A DNA stretch of 64,000 nucleotides from Flectonema sp. DT1601 (taxonomy: Eukaryota > Euglenozoa > Diplonemea > Diplonemida > Diplonemidae): assembly GCA_964019425.1 (NCBI GenBank), contig OZ025785.1:1668529-1732528 (forward strand), in the 5' to 3' direction. Shown here piece after piece: positions 54,424 through 64,000 of this stretch. A program made the position numbers and the translations under genes. Each line of letters begins with the position of its first letter. Within the stretch, counting starts at the first letter, position 1. Below the pieces are notes generated by a model. It had not been told where the DNA came from, made no database searches, and worked only from the letters and a program-made list of their open reading frames with translations.

Positions 54424-55356
54424 ATGTTCTGGACAACGTTAACGCCGTGGGAGTCCGAGGAGGAGATCCAACGCGGTGTTGGGAATGAGAGTGGGAGAGG
54501 CACCAGTAAGCACGGTGCCTCTCCCAGAAGGGAGCATCAGAGACGGAGAGAGTCTCAGGAGAGGGAACGAAGGGACTTGCTTCGGGGAGTGAAGGACGCG
54601 ATTCGTGTTTCGGAAGATCGGGAGCAGCCGGAGGAGCAGCCATCGTTGGTGCAGCCACTACTACTACCACAAGAACAAGAAGAACATCAACAGCTACAGC
54701 ATCAACAGCAGCAGCCGTCACTACCACTACCGACGTTATATCGACCAACGCAGCAGGGGGCGACTTCGACATTACAACATCAGCAACCTCAGCAAGAACA
54801 ACGTAGAGGGCAACAACTGCAGCAAGAACAACAACAACAACAACCACTACTACTTCAGCATTCAGTACCTCAGCCGCTCACATCACAGCGTGTTTGGGGC
54901 GAACCACTGGCACAACCACAACCACAACCACAACCACAAGTACGTGCATTGTCGCTGAGCCATCCACAAGCGATGATGCCAAACAGACAACCGCGGAGTT
55001 CATTCCGAGACCGGATGACCACCGACGCACCAACGGATGGCGACTTCTTCGTGAGACAGCTTTGTGCATGTCTTCTCGCGACAGTTATTTTGTTGTTATG
55101 TGTTGTTTATTTTGCTCGTGCGAACCCCAAAGTCGTTGAAGGATTCGGGGCTTTTTTTTCCGTTTTTCTTTTCGTAGCGAAATTGTACATTTCTCTTTTC
55201 CCTCCTCCTGTACTGATCATTGCGGTGATCAGTAGTTGGTACACGTCTACCGATTGGAAGGAATTTTTGTTTCGCTTGTGTACTTTTCCCATCCAGGTAG
55301 TCGTCTACCTGGGGGGAGTAAGTGGATTGCTGGGAAGTCGCCAGGTTAAGAAATGA
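54424..55356 (+). CDS. Gln/Pro-rich multi-membrane protein, copy 13
   Basis: Translation identical to the reference copy. Confidence 0.6.
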   Translation: MFWTTLTPWESEEEIQRGVGNESGRGTSKHGASPRREHQRRRESQERERRDLLRGVKDAIRVSEDREQPEEQPSLVQPLLLPQEQEEHQQLQHQQQQPSLPLPTLYRPTQQGATSTLQHQQPQQEQRRGQQLQQEQQQQQPLLLQHSVPQPLTSQRVWGEPLAQPQPQPQPQVRALSLSHPQAMMPNRQPRSSFRDRMTTDAPTDGDFFVRQLCACLLATVILLLCVVYFARANPKVVEGFGAFFSVFLFVAKLYISLFPPPVLIIAVISSWYTSTDWKEFLFRLCTFPIQVVVYLGGVSGLLGSRQVKK

Positions 55357-58300
55357 TCTGAACCATCTCCACCTTGGGTTCGAATTGTTTTTGGATCGAC
55401 TTTTCATCTTCTTCATCTTGTTGTTGTTTTTTTGATATTCCCTTCGTTTGTGTTGCTCTCGTCACTCATTGGCTCTTGTTATGCCAGAACATTAAAAAAA
55501 AAAAAAAAAAAAAAAAAGAAGTATTAATCGACTTGTTTTTCAGTTCTTTTTAATTTTTATATAAACATTGCACGCAGGGATTGCTCGGAGTAACTTCACC
55601 CATTTGAAAATCTCCTGGCAACCCCTGCGTGCATTGGGGTTTTGGGGTTCTTTTTTCTTTTGTACAAATAACCGGAAGTCATTTTCACCTAATTTAATAT
55701 CTTCCGGGTACTGCTTTAATTTGTTCTGTTTTGTTAATTTTCTTGAAAAGAATACTTGCCCTCCATAATAGCGACTGTACTTCCTGTCTCGATCGTCCAA
55801 TCCCACACCCAAACCCATAGCCACCAAAAAAAATAAACAAATAAATAATAGTAATTAAAAAAAAAAAAAACTTCACCGACCATTCTTCATGTTTTTTCTC
55901 AATTTCGCACATCCCAATCTCTGCCCCTCTTTTTTCAGGTGTACAGTCGCTGAATGAATATTAGTGTCTTGCCTTTTCCTTTTTTTTAATTTTAATTTTA
56001 ATTTTAATTTTTTGTTTTTTTTCAACACACTCGCAAGTAAAAACCCTTCTTCCCTTTCCTCATCGTTGAGTAACTTTTCACACTCACTCACCGTTTTAAT
56101 CTCATTAGGGTGGAGGGGGGAATACTTGCACGGAGAGTTTACCTTGATATTCATTTTAGTTTTTACACGCAATGCTTCACTTTTCTTAATTGGGTGGTTG
56201 TGTATGTTTTTTTCTCGTAAGGTTGGAAAGAAAGGAAATTGTCCGATTTTCCGTCGGTTGGTGTGTCTGTGGAAAGATTTGTTTTGTTGGAGGAGGTTGT
56301 ATGTTTCCTTTTCTGGTTTTCTGGTTTTCTGGTTTTCTTTTTTTTTTTTTTTTTTGTGAGATGTGGTTTTTAGGATGTTTATTTATCTTTTTTTTTTTTT
56401 TGGGTGTCCTTGTGTTGGATTCCAAAATGCAAATTAAGTAAAATAAAATAAAATGAATTCCTTTTTCTTTCTTTCTTCTTCATTCTAATCAGTCCAGTGA
56501 CCGTTGGTCCTGTCTTGATTAGTTTTGTGGTTGTCAGAAAGAAGTGACCGTGTTCCCTTTTGCCCCCGTGTTGCGGGAGGTTTGTTTCTGTTTTATATTT
56601 TTGGGAAAAAGAGATGAAACCTAAGCTGTGGCAGCGACCTTTTTCTTTTCTTCAATTTGATTCTTTCATTTTGACTTCTGTTTGTGTGATGTGTCACAAC
56701 AACTGAGAGGAGCCAACCTGTCAGTGTTGTTGTGTATTCCGCAGACGGATTCGATTCCATCTCATTTTGGAGATGAGAGAGATGGGAGTCGATTATATTT
56801 ATTTGGGTCTGCTGTTAGCACAGTTGTACTCTTTTTGTGATTTCATGTATCTTGTTGGTCATGTCTGCTTTGCTTGGTTTCATCTGCTTCTGCGCGGTCC
56901 GAATTCAAGACTGCTGCTTGTTGGGTTTAGAGCAGTGGGTCTAATTAATAGTTGATAATAACTTGTTGAATGTGTGTTCCCATTATTTATTATCATCATC
57001 ATCGTTCTTCCCTCAGTTCCTCTGCGAAGTCGCGGAGGGGTATGAGGAAAATGATAAATGTGATGATGATGATGAAAATGATGGGTTTTTCTTGAAAACA
57101 TGTGTATTCCCTGCTTCTGTGGGTGTTTGCTTTGTTTTCTTCCCTTTCCGTTGAATATTAATTTACACTATTCTTTTCCTTTTTCCTTTTTCCTTTTATT
57201 TTTCTTTCTTGTGGGTTGTTGTTGTTATTGTTAACATTATAGTGCACAACACAACACAACCCACAAAAACACATGCTCTCTCTCCTTCCTGTCTTCTTCT
57301 TCTTCATGTCTTCTCATGTATGTTGAAGTGTTAGGTTGGAGGGAAATCACCATCTGGCTTCTCGTTCTTCGTTTCCTCCGTTTTCGGAGTGGTTGAAGGA
57401 GAGGCGATTAATCCTTTTTTTAGGCTAATGTCCTTGTTTTGAGTTCTGTTTTGTTTTGTTTTTTTAGTTTTTTTTATTTTCATCAGTTCAGTTTATATCG
57501 AATATTTGATTGTTAGTTTTTGAGAAGTAAATGTGTTTTGAGTGATCTCCGTTGAAGATAGAGATCGTTGTAAAAGTGTTTTCTTTTTTTGTTTATTTTA
57601 CCGTTGATGTGCCTTTCTTGGACAGCTTCGGGTGCATACAACCGACTCCTTCATTTTTTAATCTTCTTCAGCAATACCCTTCCTTTTGTTTTTTAATTGT
57701 AGCCTTACATTATCATTACACCAACCTCCCCAGTTGAAGCATTGCAATTTTTAATTTCCAAAAGAATATCTGAATCTGTGAAAGTGTGTTGGGTCCTTTT
57801 TTGTTTTTATTTTTATTTTTATTTTAATTCCATCTCTTTTTTCCTTCAACCGTTTATCCTCGTTTTTCTCTTTTCGAGTACAGGATAAAGAAGGAAGTGA
57901 AGTGATGGCGATGAGGCAAGGAATAAAGTGTTTTTCTTAAAAAAAAATAAAAATAAGGCAAGTAACATGGGGGAAACTTTCCCTGTGTAATCTTCAAAAA
58001 AATAAAAAAAAAATAAAAAAAAGGGGTTCCACTCCCCGCTAATCAAAAAAAAAACAAACAAATACATACATACATACGTACATAAATAAAAAAAAACAAC
58101 CAAGAAAAATAAAAATAATAATAACAAACAAAAAAATATAAATAGCAGGGGAACCTCCCTGTGAAAATAAAATAAAAAAAAAATACAAAAAAAGGGTTCC
58201 ACTTCCCTAATAATTGATGTGTCTCAAAACGTTTGTTGATGTTGTTCAGATTATTGTCTTCTACAGGTTCAGGAAATTTAATGAAAGCCACAAGATGGAG

Positions 58301-58442
58301 AACAGCAGGGAGGAGGGGGTTCGTTGGGGGGAATAATGTGTTTTGTTTTATTGGGACCCTGAGTACGAGTGATTGGTGTATTGTTGTAATTATCTTTTTT
58401 ATTTCCACAGGCAGCCGTATCGAAAAGTTCTAAACCTAAATC
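54424..58442 (+). repeat. Array unit 13, type D (4019 bp)
   Basis: Three GGTTTTCT and short TACA. Spacer 55357-58442. Confidence 0.93.
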
Positions 58443-59375
58443 ATGTTCTGGACAACGTTAACGCCGTGGGAGTCCGAGGAGGAGATCCAACGCGGTGTTG
58501 GGAATGAGAGTGGGAGAGGCACCAGTAAGCACGGTGCCTCTCCCAGAAGGGAGCATCAGAGACGGAGAGAGTCTCAGGAGAGGGAACGAAGGGACTTGCT
58601 TCGGGGAGTGAAGGACGCGATTCGTGTTTCGGAAGATCGGGAGCAGCCGGAGGAGCAGCCATCGTTGGTGCAGCCACTACTACTACCACAAGAACAAGAA
58701 GAACATCAACAGCTACAGCATCAACAGCAGCAGCCGTCACTACCACTACCGACGTTATATCGACCAACGCAGCAGGGGGCGACTTCGACATTACAACATC
58801 AGCAACCTCAGCAAGAACAACGTAGAGGGCAACAACTGCAGCAAGAACAACAACAACAACAACCACTACTACTTCAGCATTCAGTACCTCAGCCGCTCAC
58901 ATCACAGCGTGTTTGGGGCGAACCACTGGCACAACCACAACCACAACCACAACCACAAGTACGTGCATTGTCGCTGAGCCATCCACAAGCGATGATGCCA
59001 AACAGACAACCGCGGAGTTCATTCCGAGACCGGATGACCACCGACGCACCAACGGATGGCGACTTCTTCGTGAGACAGCTTTGTGCATGTCTTCTCGCGA
59101 CAGTTATTTTGTTGTTATGTGTTGTTTATTTTGCTCGTGCGAACCCCAAAGTCGTTGAAGGATTCGGGGCTTTTTTTTCCGTTTTTCTTTTCGTAGCGAA
59201 ATTGTACATTTCTCTTTTCCCTCCTCCTGTACTGATCATTGCGGTGATCAGTAGTTGGTACACGTCTACCGATTGGAAGGAATTTTTGTTTCGCTTGTGT
59301 ACTTTTCCCATCCAGGTAGTCGTCTACCTGGGGGGAGTAAGTGGATTGCTGGGAAGTCGCCAGGTTAAGAAATGA
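58443..59375 (+). CDS. Gln/Pro-rich multi-membrane protein, copy 14 (last intact copy)
   Basis: Translation identical to the reference copy, although it is the edge copy. Homogenisation therefore reaches the last complete ORF. Confidence 0.6.
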   Translation: MFWTTLTPWESEEEIQRGVGNESGRGTSKHGASPRREHQRRRESQERERRDLLRGVKDAIRVSEDREQPEEQPSLVQPLLLPQEQEEHQQLQHQQQQPSLPLPTLYRPTQQGATSTLQHQQPQQEQRRGQQLQQEQQQQQPLLLQHSVPQPLTSQRVWGEPLAQPQPQPQPQVRALSLSHPQAMMPNRQPRSSFRDRMTTDAPTDGDFFVRQLCACLLATVILLLCVVYFARANPKVVEGFGAFFSVFLFVAKLYISLFPPPVLIIAVISSWYTSTDWKEFLFRLCTFPIQVVVYLGGVSGLLGSRQVKK

Positions 59376-62336
59376 TCTGAACCATCTCCACCTTGGGTTC
59401 GAATTGTTTTTGGATCGACTTTTCATCTTCTTCATCTTGTTGTTGTTTTTTTGATATTCCCTTCGTTTGTGTTGCTCTCGTCACTCATTGGCTCTTGTTA
59501 TGCCAGAACATTAAAAAAAAAAAAAAAAAAAAAAAAGAAGTATTAATCGACTTGTTTTTCAGTTCTTTTTAATTTTTATATAAACATTGCACGCAGGGAT
59601 TGCTCGGAGTAACTTCACCCATTTGAAAATCTCCTGGCAACCCCTGCGTGCATTGGGGTTTTGGGGTTCTTTTTTCTTTTGTACAAATAACCGGAAGTCA
59701 TTTTCACCTAATTTAATATCTTCCGGGTACTGCTTTAATTTGTTCTGTTTTGTTAATTTTCTTGAAAAGAATACTTGCCCTCCATAATAGCGACTGTACT
59801 TCCTGTCTCGATCGTCCAATCCCACACCCAAACCCATAGCCACCAAAAAAAATAAACAAATAAATAATAGTAATTAAAAAAAAAAAAAACTTCACCGACC
59901 ATTCTTCATGTTTTTTCTCAATTTCGCACATCCCAATCTCTGCCCCTCTTTTTTCAGGTGTACAGTCGCTGAATGAATATTAGTGTCTTGCCTTTTCCTT
60001 TTTTTTAATTTTAATTTTAATTTTAATTTTTTGTTTTTTTTCAACACACTCGCAAGTAAAAACCCTTCTTCCCTTTCCTCATCGTTGAGTAACTTTTCAC
60101 ACTCACTCACCGTTTTAATCTCATTAGGGTGGAGGGGGGAATACTTGCACGGAGAGTTTACCTTGATATTCATTTTAGTTTTTACACGCAATGCTTCACT
60201 TTTCTTAATTGGGTGGTTGTGTATGTTTTTTTCTCGTAAGGTTGGAAAGAAAGGAAATTGTCCGATTTTCCGTCGGTTGGTGTGTCTGTGGAAAGATTTG
60301 TTTTGTTGGAGGAGGTTGTATGTTTCCTTTTCTGGTTTTCTGGTTTTCTGGTTTTCTTTTTTTTTTTTTTTTTTGTGAGATGTGGTTTTTAGGATGTTTA
60401 TTTATCTTTTTTTTTTTTTTGGGTGTCCTTGTGTTGGATTCCAAAATGCAAATTAAGTAAAATAAAATAAAATGAATTCCTTTTTCTTTCTTTCTTCTTC
60501 ATTCTAATCAGTCCAGTGACCGTTGGTCCTGTCTTGATTAGTTTTGTGGTTGTCAGAAAGAAGTGACCGTGTTCCCTTTTGCCCCCGTGTTGCGGGAGGT
60601 TTGTTTCTGTTTTATATTTTTGGGAAAAAGAGATGAAACCTAAGCTGTGGCAGCGACCTTTTTCTTTTCTTCAATTTGATTCTTTCATTTTGACTTCTGT
60701 TTGTGTGATGTGTCACAACAACTGAGAGGAGCCAACCTGTCAGTGTTGTTGTGTATTCCGCAGACGGATTCGATTCCATCTCATTTTGGAGATGAGAGAG
60801 ATGGGAGTCGATTATATTTATTTGGGTCTGCTGTTAGCACAGTTGTACTCTTTTTGTGATTTCATGTATCTTGTTGGTCATGTCTGCTTTGCTTGGTTTC
60901 ATCTGCTTCTGCGCGGTCCGAATTCAAGACTGCTGCTTGTTGGGTTTAGAGCAGTGGGTCTAATTAATAGTTGATAATAACTTGTTGAATGTGTGTTCCC
61001 ATTATTTATTATCATCATCATCGTTCTTCCCTCAGTTCCTCTGCGAAGTCGCGGAGGGGTATGAGGAAAATGATAAATGTGATGATGATGATGAAAATGA
61101 TGGGTTTTTCTTGAAAACATGTGTATTCCCTGCTTCTGTGGGTGTTTGCTTTGTTTTCTTCCCTTTCCGTTGAATATTAATTTACACTATTCTTTTCCTT
61201 TTTCCTTTTTCCTTTTATTTTTCTTTCTTGTGGGTTGTTGTTGTTATTGTTAACATTATAGTGCACAACACAACACAACCCACAAAAACACATGCTCTCT
61301 CTCCTTCCTGTCTTCTTCTTCTTCATGTCTTCTCATGTATGTTGAAGTGTTAGGTTGGAGGGAAATCACCATCTGGCTTCTCGTTCTTCGTTTCCTCCGT
61401 TTTCGGAGTGGTTGAAGGAGAGGCGATTAATCCTTTTTTTAGGCTAATGTCCTTGTTTTGAGTTCTGTTTTGTTTTGTTTTTTTAGTTTTTTTTATTTTC
61501 ATCAGTTCAGTTTATATCGAATATTTGATTGTTAGTTTTTGAGAAGTAAATGTGTTTTGAGTGATCTCCGTTGAAGATAGAGATCGTTGTAAAAGTGTTT
61601 TCTTTTTTTGTTTATTTTACCGTTGATGTGCCTTTCTTGGACAGCTTCGGGTGCATACAACCGACTCCTTCATTTTTTAATCTTCTTCAGCAATACCCTT
61701 CCTTTTGTTTTTTAATTGTAGCCTTACATTATCATTACACCAACCTCCCCAGTTGAAGCATTGCAATTTTTAATTTCCAAAAGAATATCTGAATCTGTGA
61801 AAGTGTGTTGGGTCCTTTTTTGTTTTTATTTTTATTTTTATTTTAATTCCATCTCTTTTTTCCTTCAACCGTTTATCCTCGTTTTTCTCTTTTCGAGTAC
61901 AGGATAAAGAAGGAAGTGAAGTGATGGCGATGAGGCAAGGAATAAAGTGTTTTTCTTAAAAAAAAATAAAAATAAGGCAAGTAACATGGGGGAAACTTTC
62001 CCTGTGTAATCTTCAAAAAAATAAAAAAAAAATAAAAAAAAGGGGTTCCACTCCCCGCTAATCAAAAAAAAAAACAAACAAATACATACATACATACATA
62101 CATACGTACATACGTACATAAATAAAAAAAAACAACCAAGAAAAATAAAAATAATAATAACAAACAAAAAAATATAAATAGCAGGGGAACCTCCCTGTGA
62201 AAATAAAATAAAAAAAAAATACAAAAAAAGGGTTCCACTTCCCTAATAATTGATGTGTCTCAAAACGTTTGTTGATGTTGTTCAGATTATTGTCTTCTAC
62301 AGGTTCAGGAAATTTAATGAAAGCCACAAGATGGAG
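58443..62336 (+). repeat. Array unit 14, edge unit
   Basis: D-like with three GGTTTTCT. The TACA tract is unique (TACA x5, TACG, TACA, TACG, TACA at about 62086-62121), with one extra A in the preceding A-run. Sequence matches other units up to about 62336 and diverges after it. Spacer 59376-62336. Confidence 0.92.
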
Positions 62337-62528
62337 AGCAGCAGGGAGGAGGGGGTGGAGGGAAAGGAGAAAAGATAACTTTTGCGAGTTTACGGGTTTA
62401 CGGGGAACGTAAGTTAGGGGAAATATGTGTTTTGTTTTATTAGGACCCTGAGAACGAGAGACTGGTGTATTGTTGTAATTTTCTTTTTTATTTACACAAG
62501 CAGCCGTATCCAAAGTTCAACACCAATC
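62337..62528 (+). repeat. Diverged end of the array (leader region)
   Basis: Similarity to the unit resumes patchily. A segment at about 62356-62425, including a small TTTACGGG direct repeat, replaces the normal sequence. The stretch from about 62430 to the relic start codon then matches the unit leader with many substitutions. The acceptor-like tract now ends in ACACAAG (62500) rather than CCACAG. Confidence 0.8.
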
Positions 62529-62579
62529 ATGTTCTGGACGACAACTGCAGTCTCGAATAAGTTGGATGTTGTTAGTTAG
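62529..62579 (+). pseudogene. Truncated relic of the array ORF (16 codons)
   Basis: ATG at 62529 begins MFWTT, as in the intact copies, then departs completely and stops at TAG (62577-62579). It marks the right border of the amplified segment. It could alternatively be the ancestral flank from which the ORF start was captured. Confidence 0.7.
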
Positions 62580-62701
62580 ATATGAATATCATTTCGCTCA
62601 CAGATAATCGCAGTCCATTTTGAGACACTAAAAAAAGCTTATGCGTGGTGTCTGCAGCCGTGTAATTTCTAAGCCAAATATCGCAATCTATTTTCCCACA
62701 G
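62580..62701 (+). promoter_or_regulatory. Intergenic region and acceptor-like site before the HNH gene
   Basis: A short unique region with no array similarity that I can see. It ends in a pyrimidine-rich tract and CCCACAG (AG at 62700-62701), 21 nt before the next start codon. The same arrangement occurs at the array ORF. Confidence 0.5.
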
Positions 62702-62722
62702 GGACCTGTAGCACAAAACAAA

Positions 62723-64000
62723 ATGTCCACCTCAAGTCAAGGTGTTCAGCCTGCTGAGAAAGATACAGAGAGAGCATATCTAAGACTCTTGGACGTGAAC
62801 ACAATGGCGATTGCTGTAACTAACGAAGAACTCGACAAACTCGGCAACATTGCTGTAAAGTCGGAAGAAGCCTTAACGGGTGATGAGATAACCTTCAAGA
62901 ACAAATGCCTTTTCCTTTCTGGAACTCTCGAACGTCATAAAGAGAAACTCGGGAACGCATTAGTGGAACAGAAGGAGGAAAGAAACAAGCTGCTTGACTT
63001 GTTGAATACTTCTGAGGTATACCTTTTACTTTTTGTTTGTAACGCATTTCGGGGGAAACCTGTCTGAACGGGTCCAACCTTTTTTTGTATTGGTCACATA
63101 CCTTTTTACTTTTTCTTTGTGTACCTTTACTTTTTTTCTTACACATGTATCGAGGTTCAAAAAGCAATTTCAGAGAAAAGGTTAAGATCAATCAGTACAG
63201 ATAATGAACCTTGTCTGAACGGGTCCAACCTTTTTTTGTGTTACTCACCCAATAAATCAATCCAAACAGAAAACACGCAACCAAACCGAACATGAATTGC
63301 CAGAAGGTTATGAATTGGCACCGGTATTGCGTGCGAGAGGAATCGACCCCACCATATTTAACCGATCACGCACTGCATCCACAAAAGCAACAGATCTTTG
63401 GCCCTCCTTGATTCCAAATAAATGCGAAGTCTGCGGGGCTACTGAAGGGGTTACTCGTGCCCATATTATTCGTGAGAGGAATGATGCTAAGCGACTGCAG
63501 TTAGACTATGACTCTAACAAGAATGTTCTCTTACTTTGTGGGACTAGGGATACATATCGGTCAAAGGATCCTCCGAAATCTTGGAAATGCCATGCGATGT
63601 TTGACAGAATGATAATGTCATTTCTGCATGTACCTAATGATGAAACCCAGACACAGTTTATTGTGATTGGAGGGCCTCATAACGGCAAGGTGGTAACATT
63701 CTCCCGCAGTCCACACCGACGTGCGATACATTCTCATTTTGAGCATTGTCGTTTGAATAATAGTTTCCGTCTTGCAGGGGACATAACCGTGAGGCTAGGG
63801 ACAGAGGACATGAAACCAACAGACCAAACAATTCAGAACTGGGCCGCCAATGTTACCCCTACTGATGGTCCCACAAAAATAAAGGAATCCAAGAAACATG
63901 AGGAGAAACGGGTGGATCCCAGCGACCCATCAGCAGGGAAGTTCACTTACAAGGAGTTCATCAACTTCTATGGTCAGAAAGATGGGGCTGCTACATGGAA
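62723..64000 (+). CDS. HNH-nuclease-like protein, two exons seen, 3' end outside window
   Basis: Exon 1 (62723-63016) encodes 98 residues, mostly helical and charged. A phase-0 GT-AG intron (63017-63269) follows. Exon 2 (63270 to window end) stays open for 243 codons. The spliced protein (at least 341 residues) has an HNH-like core: Cys150-x2-Cys153, AHII with His163, Asn183 before a VLLLC, and Cys205-His206 followed by MFD. The CxxC and later Cys residues probably bind a structural metal; His163, Asn183 and His206 would form the metal-dependent nuclease centre known from this superfamily. Without the intron the frame stops at 63065-63067, which supports splicing. Target and role are unknown; eukaryotic HNH proteins of this kind are often lineage-specific or mobile-element-related. 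The alternative 3' splice site at 63303 is out of phase with exon 1. Confidence 0.8.
63017..63269 (+). other. Intron of the HNH gene (253 bp)
   Basis: It begins GTATAC after a GAG codon and ends CAAACAG before AAA ACA. Both sides are phase 0. It is T-rich and contains a 28-bp direct repeat (63061-63088 and 63212-63239) and several ACTTTTT motifs. Confidence 0.75.
63061..63239 (+). repeat. 28-bp direct repeats in the HNH-gene intron
   Basis: Two exact copies at 63061-63088 and 63212-63239, 151 bp apart, each starting TGTCTGAACGGG and ending in a T7 run plus GT. No similarity to the array or LINE was seen. Confidence 0.85.

Larger units (their letters stand above)
1..62336 (+). repeat. Head-to-tail array of ~4.0 kb gene-bearing units
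   Basis: Fourteen head-to-tail units, the first cut by the window edge. The start-to-start spacing of the 310-aa ORF is 4047, 4043, 4012, 4019, 4047, 4043, 4012, 4019, 10230 (4011 plus a 6219-bp LINE), 4019, 4011 and 4019. After allowing for four length markers (TACA count, GGTTTTCT count, one extra G, one 8-bp duplication) the unit lengths agree to the base, and I saw very few substitutions, for example GTGTG/GTATG near 3263/7282. Such homogeneity implies recent amplification or ongoing concerted evolution. The array continues beyond the left edge and ends at about 62336. Confidence 0.97.

Noticed and set aside
1-62336. CRISPR, rDNA, 5S or telomere array
   Set aside because: The unit is 4 kb with no short repeat-spacer pattern, no rRNA sequence that I recognise and no telomeric hexamer or heptamer tracts.
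62723-63067. Single-exon 114-aa gene ending at 63067
   Set aside because: The last 16 codons read into a GT-started intron, and a phase-0 join to 63270 gives a long open frame with an HNH core.

Overview
The window is eukaryotic DNA. It holds a spliced host gene with a GT-AG intron, a LINE retrotransposon, long pyrimidine-rich non-coding stretches and large tandem duplication. Two protein genes have a pyrimidine tract plus CAG only 21-32 nt upstream of their ATG. That fits spliced-leader trans-splicing (as in Euglenozoa) or a 5'UTR intron. The LINE has an ingi/L1Tc-like layout (NPGP motif, APE endonuclease, RT, RNase H, CCHC finger), which also leans towards Euglenozoa. The cis intron argues against a trypanosomatid. 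The organism cannot be named from the sequence alone.

Region 1 (1 to about 62336) is a head-to-tail array of a unit of about 4.0 kb: one partial unit at the left edge, then 13 more. Each unit has a 933-bp ORF (310 aa: charged N-terminus, Gln/Pro-rich middle, hydrophobic C-terminus with 3-4 likely membrane segments) and a spacer of about 3.08-3.11 kb with no convincing second gene. The 13 complete ORFs translate identically. Spacers differ mainly in a TACA microsatellite, a GGTTTTCT repeat, one extra G and one 8-bp duplication. These markers reveal a four-unit higher-order repeat of 16,121 bp present twice (3922-20042 and 20043-36163), followed by an alternating two-type section.

Region 2 (38752-44970) is a 6,219-bp LINE inserted in the spacer of unit 10 in the same orientation as the array. 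It has a 5-bp candidate target duplication, apparently intact ORFs, a 3' stem-loop and a TAAC-type microsatellite tail instead of poly(A). ORF1 and ORF2 lie in the same frame, separated by one UAG in a UAG-CAR-YYA (tobamovirus-type read-through) context. The open frame then runs without any AUG through a 2A-like HPNPGP motif into the endonuclease. The first AUG of ORF2 lies just after the catalytic Asn, so ordinary AUG initiation would remove it. I consider this the most notable expression system in the window.

Region 3 (62337-62579) is the right edge of the array: a diverged copy of the unit's leader and first codons (MFWTT...) that ends after 16 codons.

Region 4 (62580-64000) is unique sequence. 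A host gene begins at 62723, is interrupted by a 253-bp phase-0 intron, and encodes an HNH-nuclease-like domain. It runs off the right edge of the window.
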